46,646 nucleotides of DNA, from the NCBI RefSeq assembly GCF_000172175.1, contig NZ_ABJL02000003.1:1-46646 (forward strand). The letters run 5' to 3'. Positions 7,533 to 16,384 of the stretch are shown piece after piece; the first letter of the stretch is position 1; every line of letters starts with the position of its first letter. The DNA comes from Bacteroides intestinalis DSM 17393. Lineage in GTDB: Bacteria > Bacteroidota > Bacteroidia > Bacteroidales > Bacteroidaceae. The notes under the pieces are model-generated. The model had not been told where the DNA came from, did no database searches, and worked only from the letters and a program-made list of their open reading frames with translations. A program made the translations under genes and the position numbers.

Positions 7533-8189
7533 ATGAAAAGAGTGCTTTTATTTTTTTCCCTAATGTTGATTATTGGTACTTCTAATACCTATTCCCAAAT
7601 GCCTGTAAAGGATAAAGGGAAATGGAGCGTGCTTAATAATATGGAATTTATGGATAGAGTACGACTACAACCAGAATGGTATCATTACTGGATATGGTAT
7701 AAAAAGGTTTTGGGTATTAAAATTCCTTTGCCGGGCTTAGGGTTACACGACAAATACGGGAAGGAAGATAGACGTAATTTCCAGTTACAAGAAATTCCCA
7801 TGATGGCAGCCGTAGAGTACAATAAATCAGAAACAGAAAAAGAAGGGTATAATGTTGATACCATATATAGACAGGAACTCTTCAAATTTGGAGATAAAGA
7901 AATTGATTATCAATATACTTTAACTAAAAATCGTAGAAATGATATTCTTAATGATATAAATAAAAAACTTGTCGAATATTCTTCTAATGGCGGTAATAAA
8001 GAACATGTTGAAGTTATAACTGATGAAGTTACTAGAATAAAAAAGAACATAGATATAATCCATGATTCACATATGAGTAACTCTAAAAAAAGGGAAGCCT
8101 ATTTAGATTTTGATAAAGAACTAATAGAGGTTCTTTCATTAATAACAAGATTGAATAATATAAATAAAACAATAATGAGCCATGAATGA
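7533..8189 (+). CDS. Exported protein of the tra operon, unknown
   Basis: This 218-aa protein has a signal peptide (MKRVLLFFSLMLIIG..YSQ). The mature part has an aromatic WYHYWIWYKK segment and a helical, charged C-terminal half. I do not recognise a family. Its first 35 nt are identical to the start of the TraI paralogue at 21889, then both diverge. It overlaps traJ by 8 bp and follows the TraI-like gene by 1 bp, so it is translated with the channel genes and probably works in the periplasm. Confidence 0.75.
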   Translation: MKRVLLFFSLMLIIGTSNTYSQMPVKDKGKWSVLNNMEFMDRVRLQPEWYHYWIWYKKVLGIKIPLPGLGLHDKYGKEDRRNFQLQEIPMMAAVEYNKSETEKEGYNVDTIYRQELFKFGDKEIDYQYTLTKNRRNDILNDINKKLVEYSSNGGNKEHVEVITDEVTRIKKNIDIIHDSHMSNSKKREAYLDFDKELIEVLSLITRLNNINKTIMSHE

Positions 8190-9204
8190 GTTAATAGATA
8201 AATTCTTATTTGAATTATTTGATGGACTAAGAGATAAAACAACTGTTCTATTCGGAGAATTTATTGCGGATGCACAAGCATTGGCAGCAATCTTTATGTT
8301 GTTATATTTTGGAGTAGAAAGCTTCAAAATGATGAGTGGAGATAAAAAATTAGAGATTATCCCGTTATTGCGTCCATTCGCACTGGGATTGGTTCTTATG
8401 TTCTGGATTCCCTTTATTAATCTAATCAGTTATCCCGGAGAGTTATTAACAGCACGAAGCAAGGCTATGTTTACGAATCAGATAGAAGAAGTAGAATTAC
8501 TTTCTCGTAATAGATATGCACTCATTGATAGCGTAGCAGTAGAGTTATTACATACTTCATTAGAAGTTGAAAGAGCCGAAAATGAAGTTAAGGATAAGAA
8601 ATGGTATGATTTTAGTATAGACTTCTCAGCTATTGGAGACAAGATAGCTGGATTATATGTATATGTAGTCGCTAAGGTTAAAATGATAATGTTTAATATC
8701 ATTGAATTTATTGTCGTTACTTTTTGGCAAGTATGTACCTATTTTGTCTTTTTCCTACAAATCATATTCACAGGAATATTAGTTATTCTTGGTCCACTAG
8801 CTTTTGCATTCTCTGTTTTACCTGCATTTCGGGATGCTTATATACAATGGATAGCTCGTTTTGTCAGTGTTAGTTTATATTCATGTATTGCATATATAGT
8901 ATTATCAATTTCTTTAGTAGTAATGCAATATGGGATAGAAAGAGAAATTGAAATTTTAGAATATGCGCTTAGAAATGAAGCTGCATTTGTCATGTATGTC
9001 GGAATGACCTCTGGAGGTGTCAATAGCTTCCTTCTTACAGCATTACTTGGAGCATTTGCCATGCTTACAATACCTTTTGTTTCTACATGGATTGTAAGTA
9101 CAACTGGAGTAGGGCAAGCAGTAGGAGGCATGGTTGGAGGAGCAGCCATCGCAACCAAAGCTGTAGCAGCTCCGGCTACAGGTGGAGCCAGTGCAGCTAT
9201 GTAA
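8182..9204 (+). CDS. traJ: TraJ-like VirB6-type polytopic membrane protein
   Basis: The 340-aa protein has at least five membrane segments (near 28-48, 70-92, 165-190, 195-220, 232-258 and 280-310) and the VILGPLAFAFSVLPAFRDAYIQWIARFVSVSLYSCIAYIVL region typical of TraJ/VirB6 in Bacteroides elements. It ends in a Gly/Ala-rich tail. VirB6 proteins form part of the inner-membrane channel. Start ATG lies inside the end of the preceding gene. Confidence 0.9.
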   Translation: MNELIDKFLFELFDGLRDKTTVLFGEFIADAQALAAIFMLLYFGVESFKMMSGDKKLEIIPLLRPFALGLVLMFWIPFINLISYPGELLTARSKAMFTNQIEEVELLSRNRYALIDSVAVELLHTSLEVERAENEVKDKKWYDFSIDFSAIGDKIAGLYVYVVAKVKMIMFNIIEFIVVTFWQVCTYFVFFLQIIFTGILVILGPLAFAFSVLPAFRDAYIQWIARFVSVSLYSCIAYIVLSISLVVMQYGIEREIEILEYALRNEAAFVMYVGMTSGGVNSFLLTALLGAFAMLTIPFVSTWIVSTTGVGQAVGGMVGGAAIATKAVAAPATGGASAAM

Positions 9205-9236
9205 AAAGATTCATTAAATTTTAAATTCACATAATC

Positions 9237-9851
9237 ATGATTATTAAAAACTTAGAAAATAAAATCAAATTAGCCGGAATTTTATCCATTGGCTGTTTTG
9301 CAACTAGTATAGTTATTTCAGGTATGGTACTAGCCTTTTGTTTCTCTTTAGTAAAAGCTGAAAGAAAAAAAATATATGTTTTGGATAATGATGTCCCTGT
9401 ACTAGTAAAACAAACTGGTACAGAAGTCAACTTGGAAGTCGAATGTAAGAGCCACATAAATCTATTCCACACTTTATTTTTCACATTACCACCAGACGAT
9501 GAATTTATAAAATACAACATGGAAAAAGCCATGTATCTAATTGATGATAGCGGATTAAAACAATATAATAATTTAAAAGAAAAAGGATATTTCAACACCA
9601 TATTAGCGAGTTCTGCAACAGTAACAATTATGACAGATAGTATCAAGGTGGACATGAACAACCTATCTTTTGAGTACTATGGCATCCAACGTATAGAGCG
9701 AGAAACCTCTATTCTAAAAAGGCAACTTGTAACTACAGGGAAATTAAGACAAATTCCACGTACTGAAAATAATCCTCATGGACTTATTATCACAGATTGG
9801 AAAACGATACTAAACAAAGACCTAGATTATAAAGTAAAAAAGAATTTCTAA
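9237..9851 (+). CDS. traK: TraK-like VirB8-type protein
   Basis: The 204-aa protein has a short cytoplasmic N-terminus (MIIKNLENKIKLAG), one membrane helix (about 13-38) and a periplasmic domain with VEVECKSHINLFHTLFFTLPPDDEFI, the TraK signature. VirB8 homologues nucleate channel assembly. The stop codon overlaps the next start (TAATG). Confidence 0.9.
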   Translation: MIIKNLENKIKLAGILSIGCFATSIVISGMVLAFCFSLVKAERKKIYVLDNDVPVLVKQTGTEVNLEVECKSHINLFHTLFFTLPPDDEFIKYNMEKAMYLIDDSGLKQYNNLKEKGYFNTILASSATVTIMTDSIKVDMNNLSFEYYGIQRIERETSILKRQLVTTGKLRQIPRTENNPHGLIITDWKTILNKDLDYKVKKNF

Positions 9852-10282
9852 TGAAACTGTTTAAACATAAAAAGAATGATAGAAAAGAAAGTATCAAGAC
9901 TAAAGCCGAGCAAGCTACAGTTGTTCTTCTTACTAAAATATTTCAAAAGTTCGGAGTTAATAACGCTTGTGAACGCTTATTGGCGTGGGCTGATATACAC
10001 CGTAAAGCTATGTTTGGAATTACGATTTCATTCCTTTCTTTCGTCACAATTCTATCATTAGTAATGCGTCCAGAAAGAAAGCCAATGCAAGTTTTCAACG
10101 AAGAAAAAAGCAAAGTACAAATTAACATTGATAGTACCCTACAAAAAAAACAAGTAGGAGTTCACGACTTGTTAGAAGTGATTAAAATGCAAAATGAAAT
10201 TAATGAGCTAAGAAAAAATGGGAAATTAACTCCAGAAGACACTATACGAATAAAAAATTTATACAATAAATTAAATAAATAG
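9851..10282 (+). CDS. Small inner-membrane tra protein (TraL position)
   Basis: This 143-aa protein has a basic N-terminus, a single membrane segment (about 55-74, MFGITISFLSFVTILSLVM) and a charged helical tail. In Bacteroides elements the slot between TraK and TraM is held by TraL (DUF3989). The sequence is compatible, but the assignment is mainly positional. Confidence 0.65.
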   Translation: MKLFKHKKNDRKESIKTKAEQATVVLLTKIFQKFGVNNACERLLAWADIHRKAMFGITISFLSFVTILSLVMRPERKPMQVFNEEKSKVQINIDSTLQKKQVGVHDLLEVIKMQNEINELRKNGKLTPEDTIRIKNLYNKLNK

Positions 10283-10285
10283 CGT

Positions 10286-11395
10286 ATGAAACAGATTGAT
10301 ATTAAAAAGCCTAAGTACATCATTCCGATACTCATCCTACCTTTTATTCTAGGGATAGGATGGCTAGTTAAGGATATGATAAACTCTGCCCCAGCAGAAG
10401 AAACTACATTAGTAGAAACGGAAGAATTAAATCTTGATATTCCTGATGCTAATTTAGAAAAAAGAGAGATAAAAAGTAAATTTGAATCACTCAAAGGAGC
10501 TTTCAATAAATCTTCTGATTATTCATCAATACAAACCATAGATAAAGAAGAAGAAGTTAGCGAAATTGAAAGTTCTGGTTCTCTTTACTCCAATGATGAA
10601 ATAAGGCAAATTGACAGTTTAAATCAAGCTTCTAGAATCCGAGAAAAGGAATTGGAACAACAAATAAAAGGATTTCCTACTATAGATGAATCAAGTCAAA
10701 CAGAAACTAGGAAAGCTCCTGAAAAATCCAAGATGCAAGAAGAAATGGAGCTTTTTAAAATGCAAATGGCTTATATAGATTCATTACAAAATCCACGTCC
10801 TAGAACACCTCAAAAAAAACAAGATGAAAAGCCAAAAGAAAAGGCTATAGAAGTTGTAAAAGCGAAAAATCCCGCAGAAGTATATTTTAATACTGTAGGG
10901 AAAGAACAAAAAACTTCACTAATCACAGCTATATTAGATGAAACTTTAAAAGTAACAGATGGTAGCCGAGTACGCATACGGCTTCTAGATGATATAATGA
11001 TTAATGACGCTCTTTTAACTAAAGGCACTTACCTATATGGGAATGTATCTGGCTTTAAAGCTCAAAGAGTACACATTAATATTTCCTCTATAATGGTTGA
11101 TGGCAGACAAATGAAAGTAGATTTATCTGTATATGATAATGACGGACAAGAAGGTTTCTTTGTTCCTTCATCAGCTTTTAGAGATTTGAGTAAAGATGTT
11201 GGAGCGCAAATAGGAAGCCAAACTATACAAATGAACAGCCAATCAGAAGGAGTAGAACAATTCGCTTTAGGTGCTTTACAAGATGCTTACCGTAGTACAA
11301 CCCAAGCTCTTTCCAAAAACATCAAAAAAAACAAAGCCAAATTAAAATATAACACACAAGTTTTTTTAGTAAACAACAAAGATAAAGAACAATAA
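10286..11395 (+). CDS. traM: TraM-like VirB10-type protein
   Basis: The 369-aa protein has an N-terminal membrane helix (about 9-31), a long charged and helical linker (35-190), and a C-terminal beta-rich domain beginning near FNTVGKEQKTSLITAILDETLKVTDGSRVRIRLLDD. The segments GTYLYGNVSGFKAQRVHINISSI and KVDLSVYDNDGQEGFFVPSSA are typical of Bacteroides TraM. VirB10 proteins span from inner to outer membrane and couple ATP use to channel opening. Confidence 0.92.
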   Translation: MKQIDIKKPKYIIPILILPFILGIGWLVKDMINSAPAEETTLVETEELNLDIPDANLEKREIKSKFESLKGAFNKSSDYSSIQTIDKEEEVSEIESSGSLYSNDEIRQIDSLNQASRIREKELEQQIKGFPTIDESSQTETRKAPEKSKMQEEMELFKMQMAYIDSLQNPRPRTPQKKQDEKPKEKAIEVVKAKNPAEVYFNTVGKEQKTSLITAILDETLKVTDGSRVRIRLLDDIMINDALLTKGTYLYGNVSGFKAQRVHINISSIMVDGRQMKVDLSVYDNDGQEGFFVPSSAFRDLSKDVGAQIGSQTIQMNSQSEGVEQFALGALQDAYRSTTQALSKNIKKNKAKLKYNTQVFLVNNKDKEQ

Positions 11396-11396
11396 T

Positions 11397-12236
11397 ATGA
11401 GAAAGATTTTTATTGCATTATGCACAATGGTTTCTGTTATTACAGGAAATGCACAGAACACCCCTATTGGAGAAAACATCGAGCTTGCAGGTGAAAACCC
11501 AGAAGAACTAAAGGTTATATACGTCAACAAAGATGTTTCAACGCATTTTATAGCTATGGAAGATATAAAATATGTTGATATATCAGTCAATGATATTGTT
11601 GGCGATATTCCTACTGGTAACTCTCTTAGAATAAAGCCCACAAAAGAAGGAGCTAGTGGAGTTATCACCATTGTTACAGAAAGATTTTTCGTACAATATA
11701 TGCTAGTATATAGTAGCGATTTAGCAAAAGCATACACTCGCTTTAATATCCCTTATGCTGATTTACGTAGCTATATGAATCCAGAAGTGAACTTAACCAA
11801 AGCACAAATGTATGATTACGCACATAGAATGTTTATTTCAAAAAATAAATTCTATGATGTTTCCAGTAAAAGTAACCTAATGAAAATTGTACTAAACAAT
11901 ATCTACACATTAGATAAGTATTTCTTTATTGATATTTCTATGATTAATAAAACAAAAATACGATATGATATAGACCAAATACGCTTCAAAATAGAAGATA
12001 AAAAACAAACAAAGGCTACTAATTTTCAATCTATAGAAATACTTCCATTGATGCAAGTTAATAAGAATCTTGTTTTCAAGAAGAACTATCGAAATATTTT
12101 TGTCTTTGAAAAATTTACTTTCCCAGACGAAAAAGTTCTTACCATAGAAATATCTGAAAAACAGATTTCAGGACGTACTATAACATTAAGAATTGATTAT
12201 GCAGACATTCTTCATGCAGATGCTTTTACTGAATAA
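11397..12236 (+). CDS. traN: TraN-like VirB9-type protein (DUF4138)
   Basis: The 279-aa protein has a signal peptide (to GNAQ, about residue 20) and the DUF4138 features KVIYVNKDVSTHFIAMEDIKYVDIS, NSLRIKPT and KNLVFKKNYRNIFVFEKFTFPDEKVLTIEISEKQISGRTITLRIDYADIL. TraN/VirB9 forms the outer-membrane core with TraM, encoded directly upstream (1-bp gap). Confidence 0.92.
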   Translation: MRKIFIALCTMVSVITGNAQNTPIGENIELAGENPEELKVIYVNKDVSTHFIAMEDIKYVDISVNDIVGDIPTGNSLRIKPTKEGASGVITIVTERFFVQYMLVYSSDLAKAYTRFNIPYADLRSYMNPEVNLTKAQMYDYAHRMFISKNKFYDVSSKSNLMKIVLNNIYTLDKYFFIDISMINKTKIRYDIDQIRFKIEDKKQTKATNFQSIEILPLMQVNKNLVFKKNYRNIFVFEKFTFPDEKVLTIEISEKQISGRTITLRIDYADILHADAFTE

Positions 12237-12248
12237 AATTTTACGATT

Positions 12249-12752
12249 ATGAAAAGAATAGCATTTCTTGTTATCACCTTATTTTTTTCCCTAAAGTCAA
12301 TGGCTGGTGATGGTGATAAGTTTTTTAATATTTCAGGAGGTTGGCAATGGAAAAATACCGTCAATGCAGTTGTAGGGCTGGAGTTTGAAGGTAAATATCA
12401 CAATGCTTATGAACTATATATTGATTTAGCTACAGCATATGATAAATGCCCGGTATGTAATAAGGTATGCTCTGATAGTTTCTGGAGCTATAAAACATTC
12501 GGCATAGGTGCAGCATATAAACCTACAATCTCACGAGGCAAAAACAGTAATTTAAGATGGCGGTTTGGAGCAGATTTAGGAGCTAACAGAAAAGGGTTTC
12601 AGGCTTCCATTGATATAGGTTTAGAATATAGCTATTCATTTAGAAATGGAATGCAAGTCTTTGTAATGCAAAAAAATGATTTTGTCTTTTGGACACGTGA
12701 CCATTTCCGAAATGGATTATTAGTAGGTGTCAAATTTCCAATAAATAATTAA
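12249..12752 (+). CDS. traO: TraO-like conjugation protein, outer membrane
   Basis: The 167-aa protein has a signal peptide (ending KSMAGDGD) and an alternating, aromatic, beta-strand-like body (FGADLGANRKGFQASIDIGLEYSYSFRNGMQVFVMQKNDFVFW) that ends LLVGVKFPINN. This matches the TraO type of Bacteroides elements, probably a small outer-membrane barrel. CPVCNKVC gives a close CxxCxxxC cluster that is unusual for a barrel. Confidence 0.8.
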   Translation: MKRIAFLVITLFFSLKSMAGDGDKFFNISGGWQWKNTVNAVVGLEFEGKYHNAYELYIDLATAYDKCPVCNKVCSDSFWSYKTFGIGAAYKPTISRGKNSNLRWRFGADLGANRKGFQASIDIGLEYSYSFRNGMQVFVMQKNDFVFWTRDHFRNGLLVGVKFPINN

Positions 12753-12754
12753 GT

Positions 12755-13414
12755 ATGAAAAAAATATATATAATTCTATTATCCATTATAGGGGTAATAT
12801 CATCATGTACAAAACACGAAGATATTATAGACACATCATTACAGCCGGGTAGTATCTTATGTAGTGATGGAAGTATAGTGCATCCCTCACTTTTTTCACC
12901 CAATGAAAAAGAAGCCATTGGAGTTGTATTTTGGTGTAATGATGGGAATAATCCTGATATAAAAGAAACCGCTTATGCCGTTTCATTAGAAGATTTAGAA
13001 GAAAATCCTTTAATAGATACAGACGAGGATATAGCTAATGTTTCGGAAGATGAAAACAGCTTTGATGGAGCAGCTAATACTGCCGCAATAATGAACTTTG
13101 CTATAAAAGATAGTTTAGCTTATCCAGCAGCTCAAAAAGCTATAGAATACGCACCAAAAGGTGTTACAGGTTGGTTTATTGGCTCTATCGCACAAAACAA
13201 AGCAATCTCTAATAATCTTGAAAAGGTATATTCTTCTTTCTCAATCATTGGAGGAACGCACTTTGATGGTTGGTACTGGAGTTCTACAGAAGATGGAGCA
13301 GGAAAAGATACTCCTAAAGTGTTTGCACTAATTTCTTCATTAACAAAAGGAAGAGCAACCAGTACAAGCAAAAGAAATTCATTTAAAATCAGACCTATTA
13401 TAGCAATAAGATAA
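12755..13414 (+). CDS. Lipoprotein with DUF1566-like domain
   Basis: This 219-aa protein has a lipoprotein signal with Cys after GVISS (residue 18). The mature part looks like the DUF1566/FISUMP domain of Bacteroidota surface proteins: DGSIVHPSLF, AIGVVFWCNDG, GWFIGSIAQNKAI, HFDGWYWSSTED and a C-terminal KIRPIIAIR. These domains are common in surface and fimbrial proteins. Position in the tra operon suggests a surface-exposed role, perhaps in mating contact. Confidence 0.75.
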   Translation: MKKIYIILLSIIGVISSCTKHEDIIDTSLQPGSILCSDGSIVHPSLFSPNEKEAIGVVFWCNDGNNPDIKETAYAVSLEDLEENPLIDTDEDIANVSEDENSFDGAANTAAIMNFAIKDSLAYPAAQKAIEYAPKGVTGWFIGSIAQNKAISNNLEKVYSSFSIIGGTHFDGWYWSSTEDGAGKDTPKVFALISSLTKGRATSTSKRNSFKIRPIIAIR

Positions 13415-13416
13415 TC

Positions 13417-14058
13417 ATGAAAAAGAAAATAATTATACTAGCAGCCTTCGTTGTTACATTTTTTACCGCATGTACTTCAACGCATATGATAACTTTCAGT
13501 AACGCTGAACTAAGCGACAAAGAAAAAGACATGATAGAAAATAATAGTAACTATTCAACCGCTTCAATAGTTGGTGGAAGTGCAAAATTAGTTAAAGAGG
13601 AAAGAGATAAAGCTATCCAAGAAAAGATAGAAGCTAGAAGAAATAAACTAAAAGCTATTGATGGCTTATCAATCTCCAGCTATAAAGATAAAAATGGAAA
13701 AGAACAGTTTAAAGCAACAGCTCAAAGTGAAATCCTATTCAAATTTGATTCATATGAATTAAATGAAGAAGCTCAAAAAATGCTTTCTGACTTATGTAAT
13801 ATCATTAGTGAAATACCCAATACTAAGATTAAAATAATTGGGCATACTGACAATATAGGAGAAAAACAATACAATATCATACTTTCTAAAAATAGAGCAG
13901 CAGCAGTAGGAAATTACCTTAGAACCGCTGGTATAGAAACAAACAACATAACAGAAGATGGAAAAGGATATAGCGAACCCATTGCAGACAATACAAGTGA
14001 AGCTGGACGTGCTAAAAATAGGAGAGTAGAAATATTTATCACAAATGATGAATATTAA
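13417..14058 (+). CDS. OmpA-like peptidoglycan-binding lipoprotein
   Basis: The 213-aa protein has a lipobox (FFTACTST, Cys19), a helical linker and a C-terminal OmpA domain (about 100-208). The domain has FKFDSYELNEEAQKML, IKIIGHTDNIGEKQYNIILSKNRAAAVGNYL and the final AKNRRVEIFI motif, including the diaminopimelate-contacting D and R positions. It probably anchors the outer-membrane part of the transfer machine to peptidoglycan. Last gene of the tra operon, followed by a strong terminator. Confidence 0.9.
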   Translation: MKKKIIILAAFVVTFFTACTSTHMITFSNAELSDKEKDMIENNSNYSTASIVGGSAKLVKEERDKAIQEKIEARRNKLKAIDGLSISSYKDKNGKEQFKATAQSEILFKFDSYELNEEAQKMLSDLCNIISEIPNTKIKIIGHTDNIGEKQYNIILSKNRAAAVGNYLRTAGIETNNITEDGKGYSEPIADNTSEAGRAKNRRVEIFITNDEY

Positions 14059-14076
14059 AAAGAGAGATTTCTATTA

Positions 14077-14114
14077 ACAAAGACCGGGAGGTAAAACTCT
14101 CGGTCTTTGTTTTA
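14077..14114. terminator. Terminator at the end of the tra operon
   Basis: ACAAAGACCGGGAG pairs with CTCTCGGTCTTTGT around GTAAAA and is followed by TTTT. A-rich sequence on the other side makes it usable in both directions. Confidence 0.92.
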
Positions 14115-14671
14115 TAGTCTGGAAAGAAATTGATACCGTACTTTTCGGAGTTCCGGCACTGATGGGCAAACATGGCATGATGAAATGATACCGAATTATC
14201 ATTCCTGGCACACCCTGCAGAACGACCTTTTGATACCAAATACAAAAAGCTGCCGGAAGCCGGACACAAAAAATTGATACCATAAAACATTAGGGAAAAA
14301 GAACAAAGAGAAAACACTATATATAAATAATATATGAATATATAATATATGAACCTATAAACATATAATATATGATTAATATACTCCACTTCCAGAAAGA
14401 GCAACACGAAGAATCTTCTTTTCCCTAAAGTTCTTTGTGTCGTTTCTCTCTATATCTGAATACAGAAAAACGGCTGCATCATAAAAGAAACGATACCGAC
14501 ACCATTCAGGAACTATCGCCCATCAGCAAAAGGATTGCATCTAATTGATACCTTTTCTGCCTGCACTGGAGAGAAACCGGGAAGGTATTTGATACCGTAC
14601 TTTTCCGGGTTCTGCCCGGCATGGACGATAAGAGAACATTATTATGATACCAAAAACTTTAGGGAAAAATA
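14115..14671 (-). repeat. GGTATCA-unit repeat, copy B (inverted, full length)
   Basis: This is the reverse complement of copy A with the same units, boundaries and AT-rich middle. Homology to A continues outward through the CGGCAGTCTATAAACC segment into the promoter leader, so A plus the end of the window and B form an inverted repeat of more than 700 bp flanking the ArdC-resolvase-tra region. It begins right after the tra terminator. Confidence 0.85.
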
Positions 14672-14728
14672 AAACTTCGGCAGTCTATAAACCTAAAACC
14701 ATTTTTAACAAAAATAATTGTCCTATTA

Positions 14729-14760
14729 TTTGCGACATTTATAGAAAATTACTATCTTTG
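14729..14760 (+). promoter_or_regulatory. Bacteroidota promoter, repeated leader copy 2
   Basis: TTTG (14729-14732), exactly 20 bp, then TATCTTTG (14753-14760). The following leader up to the ATG at 14836 is nearly identical to the leaders of ArdC and of the 46.5-kb operon, with a small CTGG/CCAG hairpin. Confidence 0.88.
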
Positions 14761-14835
14761 AGTATTGAAAATAAAGAGATAAATAAACTTTTAAAGCTGG
14801 TTTGGCTGCCAGTATAAAGAACAGCAAACAAAATC

Positions 14836-15105
14836 ATGAATATCTTAAGATTTCTTTTAAGTAGCTTTTTATGGGCTATGGGTGGAATTTTTGTATTAGC
14901 AATCTATGCGTATAGTGAACTAGTCTATTTGATTTTTATTTGCATTGCAATAGTAGGATTAACCATCTACTACAGAAAATCCATAATAAAAATGTACGCA
15001 GAAATCTTTAATGAGTTAGGAATCAATAAGTATGTTATACAAATTAAAAATCTAAAGAAATACAAAGAACCTATTTACAAACTAATCAATACAATAGGTC
15101 TATGA
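14836..15105 (+). CDS. Small membrane protein
   Basis: The 89-aa protein has two membrane segments (about 4-24 and 28-46) followed by a basic cytoplasmic tail (YYRKSIIKMYAEIF..KYKEPIYKLI). I recognise no family. It is the first gene under the strong repeated promoter and lies 71 bp before the DUF3791/DUF3990 genes. Entry exclusion or membrane stress roles are possible but not shown. Confidence 0.65.
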   Translation: MNILRFLLSSFLWAMGGIFVLAIYAYSELVYLIFICIAIVGLTIYYRKSIIKMYAEIFNELGINKYVIQIKNLKKYKEPIYKLINTIGL

Positions 15106-15120
15106 TGATTGTTTTTTCTC

Positions 15121-15148
15121 TATCTTTGCTAAAGACATCAGCAAGATA
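15121..15148 (+). promoter_or_regulatory. Possible promoter with overlapping operator for the DUF3791/DUF3990 genes
   Basis: TATCTTTG matches the -7 pattern, and TATCTTTGCT is followed after 9 bp by its near-inverted copy AGCAAGATA. No TTTG lies at the proper upstream distance, so the promoter is weak or activator dependent. An operator covering -7 would fit autoregulation by the genes that follow. Confidence 0.4.
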
Positions 15149-15176
15149 GCTATATAAAATTAGAAAATAAATAGTT

Positions 15177-15626
15177 ATGGAAACTAATCAAACATATCAA
15201 AATGAACTTGGTTCGGCTATGCTCCCATTTGTTATGAGAGAATTGGTTGATACAGTCATGAAAAGAAAAACGCTACCTTTAGAAGATGCGTTATACTATA
15301 TATATTCTTCCAATTTGTACAAGGCATTATTGGACGAGAACACAAAACTATGGTATTCAAGTACATTATCACTTTATGAAGCATTAGAAAAAGAGAAAAC
15401 AGAACAGAAGAAAGTACAAAAGGACAATCCAAAGATATTGCTTTTTCAAATGTTTTGTGCTGAAAATTACAGGGAAACTAAAAATATAAGTGCTAAAGAA
15501 ACTCTTTTGCTGTTTTCCAATCATGGCGTTTTTGAATTTCTATATGAAAATTTTGAAATGCTGCACACACAAGATACAGAGTATATATTAGATACTATAA
15601 TAACTTATATCAATAAAAAGGCATGA
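15177..15626 (+). CDS. DUF3791-type protein, putative antitoxin
   Basis: The 149-aa protein appears to contain two related helical parts. The second (about 85-145, ILLFQMFCAENYRETKNISAKETLLLFSNHGVFEFLYENFEMLHTQDTEYILDTII) has the DUF3791 pattern ending in the YEMLHT-type motif. The first (DALYYIYSSNLYKALLDENTKLWYSSTLSLYEAL) looks similar but decayed. DUF3791 genes usually precede DUF3990 genes, as here with a 4-bp overlap (ATGA). It is therefore likely the antitoxin or a targeting partner of the following protein. Confidence 0.7.
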   Translation: METNQTYQNELGSAMLPFVMRELVDTVMKRKTLPLEDALYYIYSSNLYKALLDENTKLWYSSTLSLYEALEKEKTEQKKVQKDNPKILLFQMFCAENYRETKNISAKETLLLFSNHGVFEFLYENFEMLHTQDTEYILDTIITYINKKA

Positions 15627-16102
15627 AACTATATCACGGCTCAACAGTTACCGTCAAATCCCCTAATATACAGAAAGGGCGTAAAGCTACTGACTTTGGA
15701 AAAGGATTCTATACGACAACTAATTTTGAACAGGCTAAGAAGTGGGCAATACTCAAAAGAAATCGGGAACATGGTAAAAAAGCGGTCGTTTCAGTTTATG
15801 AAGTCCCCGATAATATTCTTGATAGAGAGTTTTCAGTCCTTCGATTTGATGGGGCTACAAAAGAGTGGCTGGAGTTTGTAGTTAATAACCGCAGAGGAAA
15901 AGGAAAAAACAGCTATGATTTAATAATGGGACCCGTTGCCAATGACCAGTTATATGCAACAATCCGGCTTTATGAACAAGGTGTTGTTACGGCTGATGCA
16001 GCGATTGAAATGCTAAAGACCCATAAGCTTTTTAACCAACTTTCATTTCATACAGTGAAAGTTATTCCATTATTAAAATTCACAGAATCTATTGAAGTAT
16101 AA
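15623..16102 (+). CDS. DUF3990 protein, ADP-ribosyltransferase-like putative toxin
   Basis: This 159-aa protein opens with MKLYHGST, then GKGFYTTTNFEQAKKWA and DLIMGPVANDQLYATIRLYEQG, the DUF3990 signature. YHGS and GFYTT resemble the NAD-binding segments of ADP-ribosyltransferase folds. DUF3990 proteins are considered toxin-like; the target is unknown. It sits between the DUF3791 gene and a small third gene, a trio I recall from Bacteroides genomes. Confidence 0.8.
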   Translation: MKLYHGSTVTVKSPNIQKGRKATDFGKGFYTTTNFEQAKKWAILKRNREHGKKAVVSVYEVPDNILDREFSVLRFDGATKEWLEFVVNNRRGKGKNSYDLIMGPVANDQLYATIRLYEQGVVTADAAIEMLKTHKLFNQLSFHTVKVIPLLKFTESIEV

Positions 16103-16123
16103 ATCATAAAACTATAATGAACC

Positions 16124-16384
16124 ATGAATAAAGAAATGAGCTTGGATGTTGCGCTCGACATTATCGGGACACTCCGCATGATGAAGATAGATGAAATATC
16201 AGAAGAGAAGGATGAAAACAGAAAAAAAATACTGCAAAAAGAACTTTCTGTTCTCAACACAGAAGAAAAAATAGCAAATGGATTGTTGCAGTTTGAAGTT
16301 TCTGAAAATGTGCGCTTATCAGTCATGGATAAGATACAAAACTATTACGCACCTAAATTGAAAGCATATTATGCAACGCTATGA
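16124..16384 (+). CDS. Small helical protein, third gene of the DUF3791/DUF3990 trio
   Basis: The 86-aa protein is predicted to be fully helical (SLDVALDIIGTLRMMKIDEI..VMDKIQNYYAPKLKAYYATL). It overlaps the next gene by 14 bp. It either belongs with the DUF3990 pair or acts as the epsilon-like antitoxin of the zeta-like kinase downstream; the tight overlap favours coupling to both. Confidence 0.65.
   Translation: MNKEMSLDVALDIIGTLRMMKIDEISEEKDENRKKILQKELSVLNTEEKIANGLLQFEVSENVRLSVMDKIQNYYAPKLKAYYATL

Noticed and set aside
14039..14407. Leftward frame of 122 codons after the tra operon
   Set aside because: It lies across the terminator and repeat copy B and corresponds to repeat translation seen in other copies.
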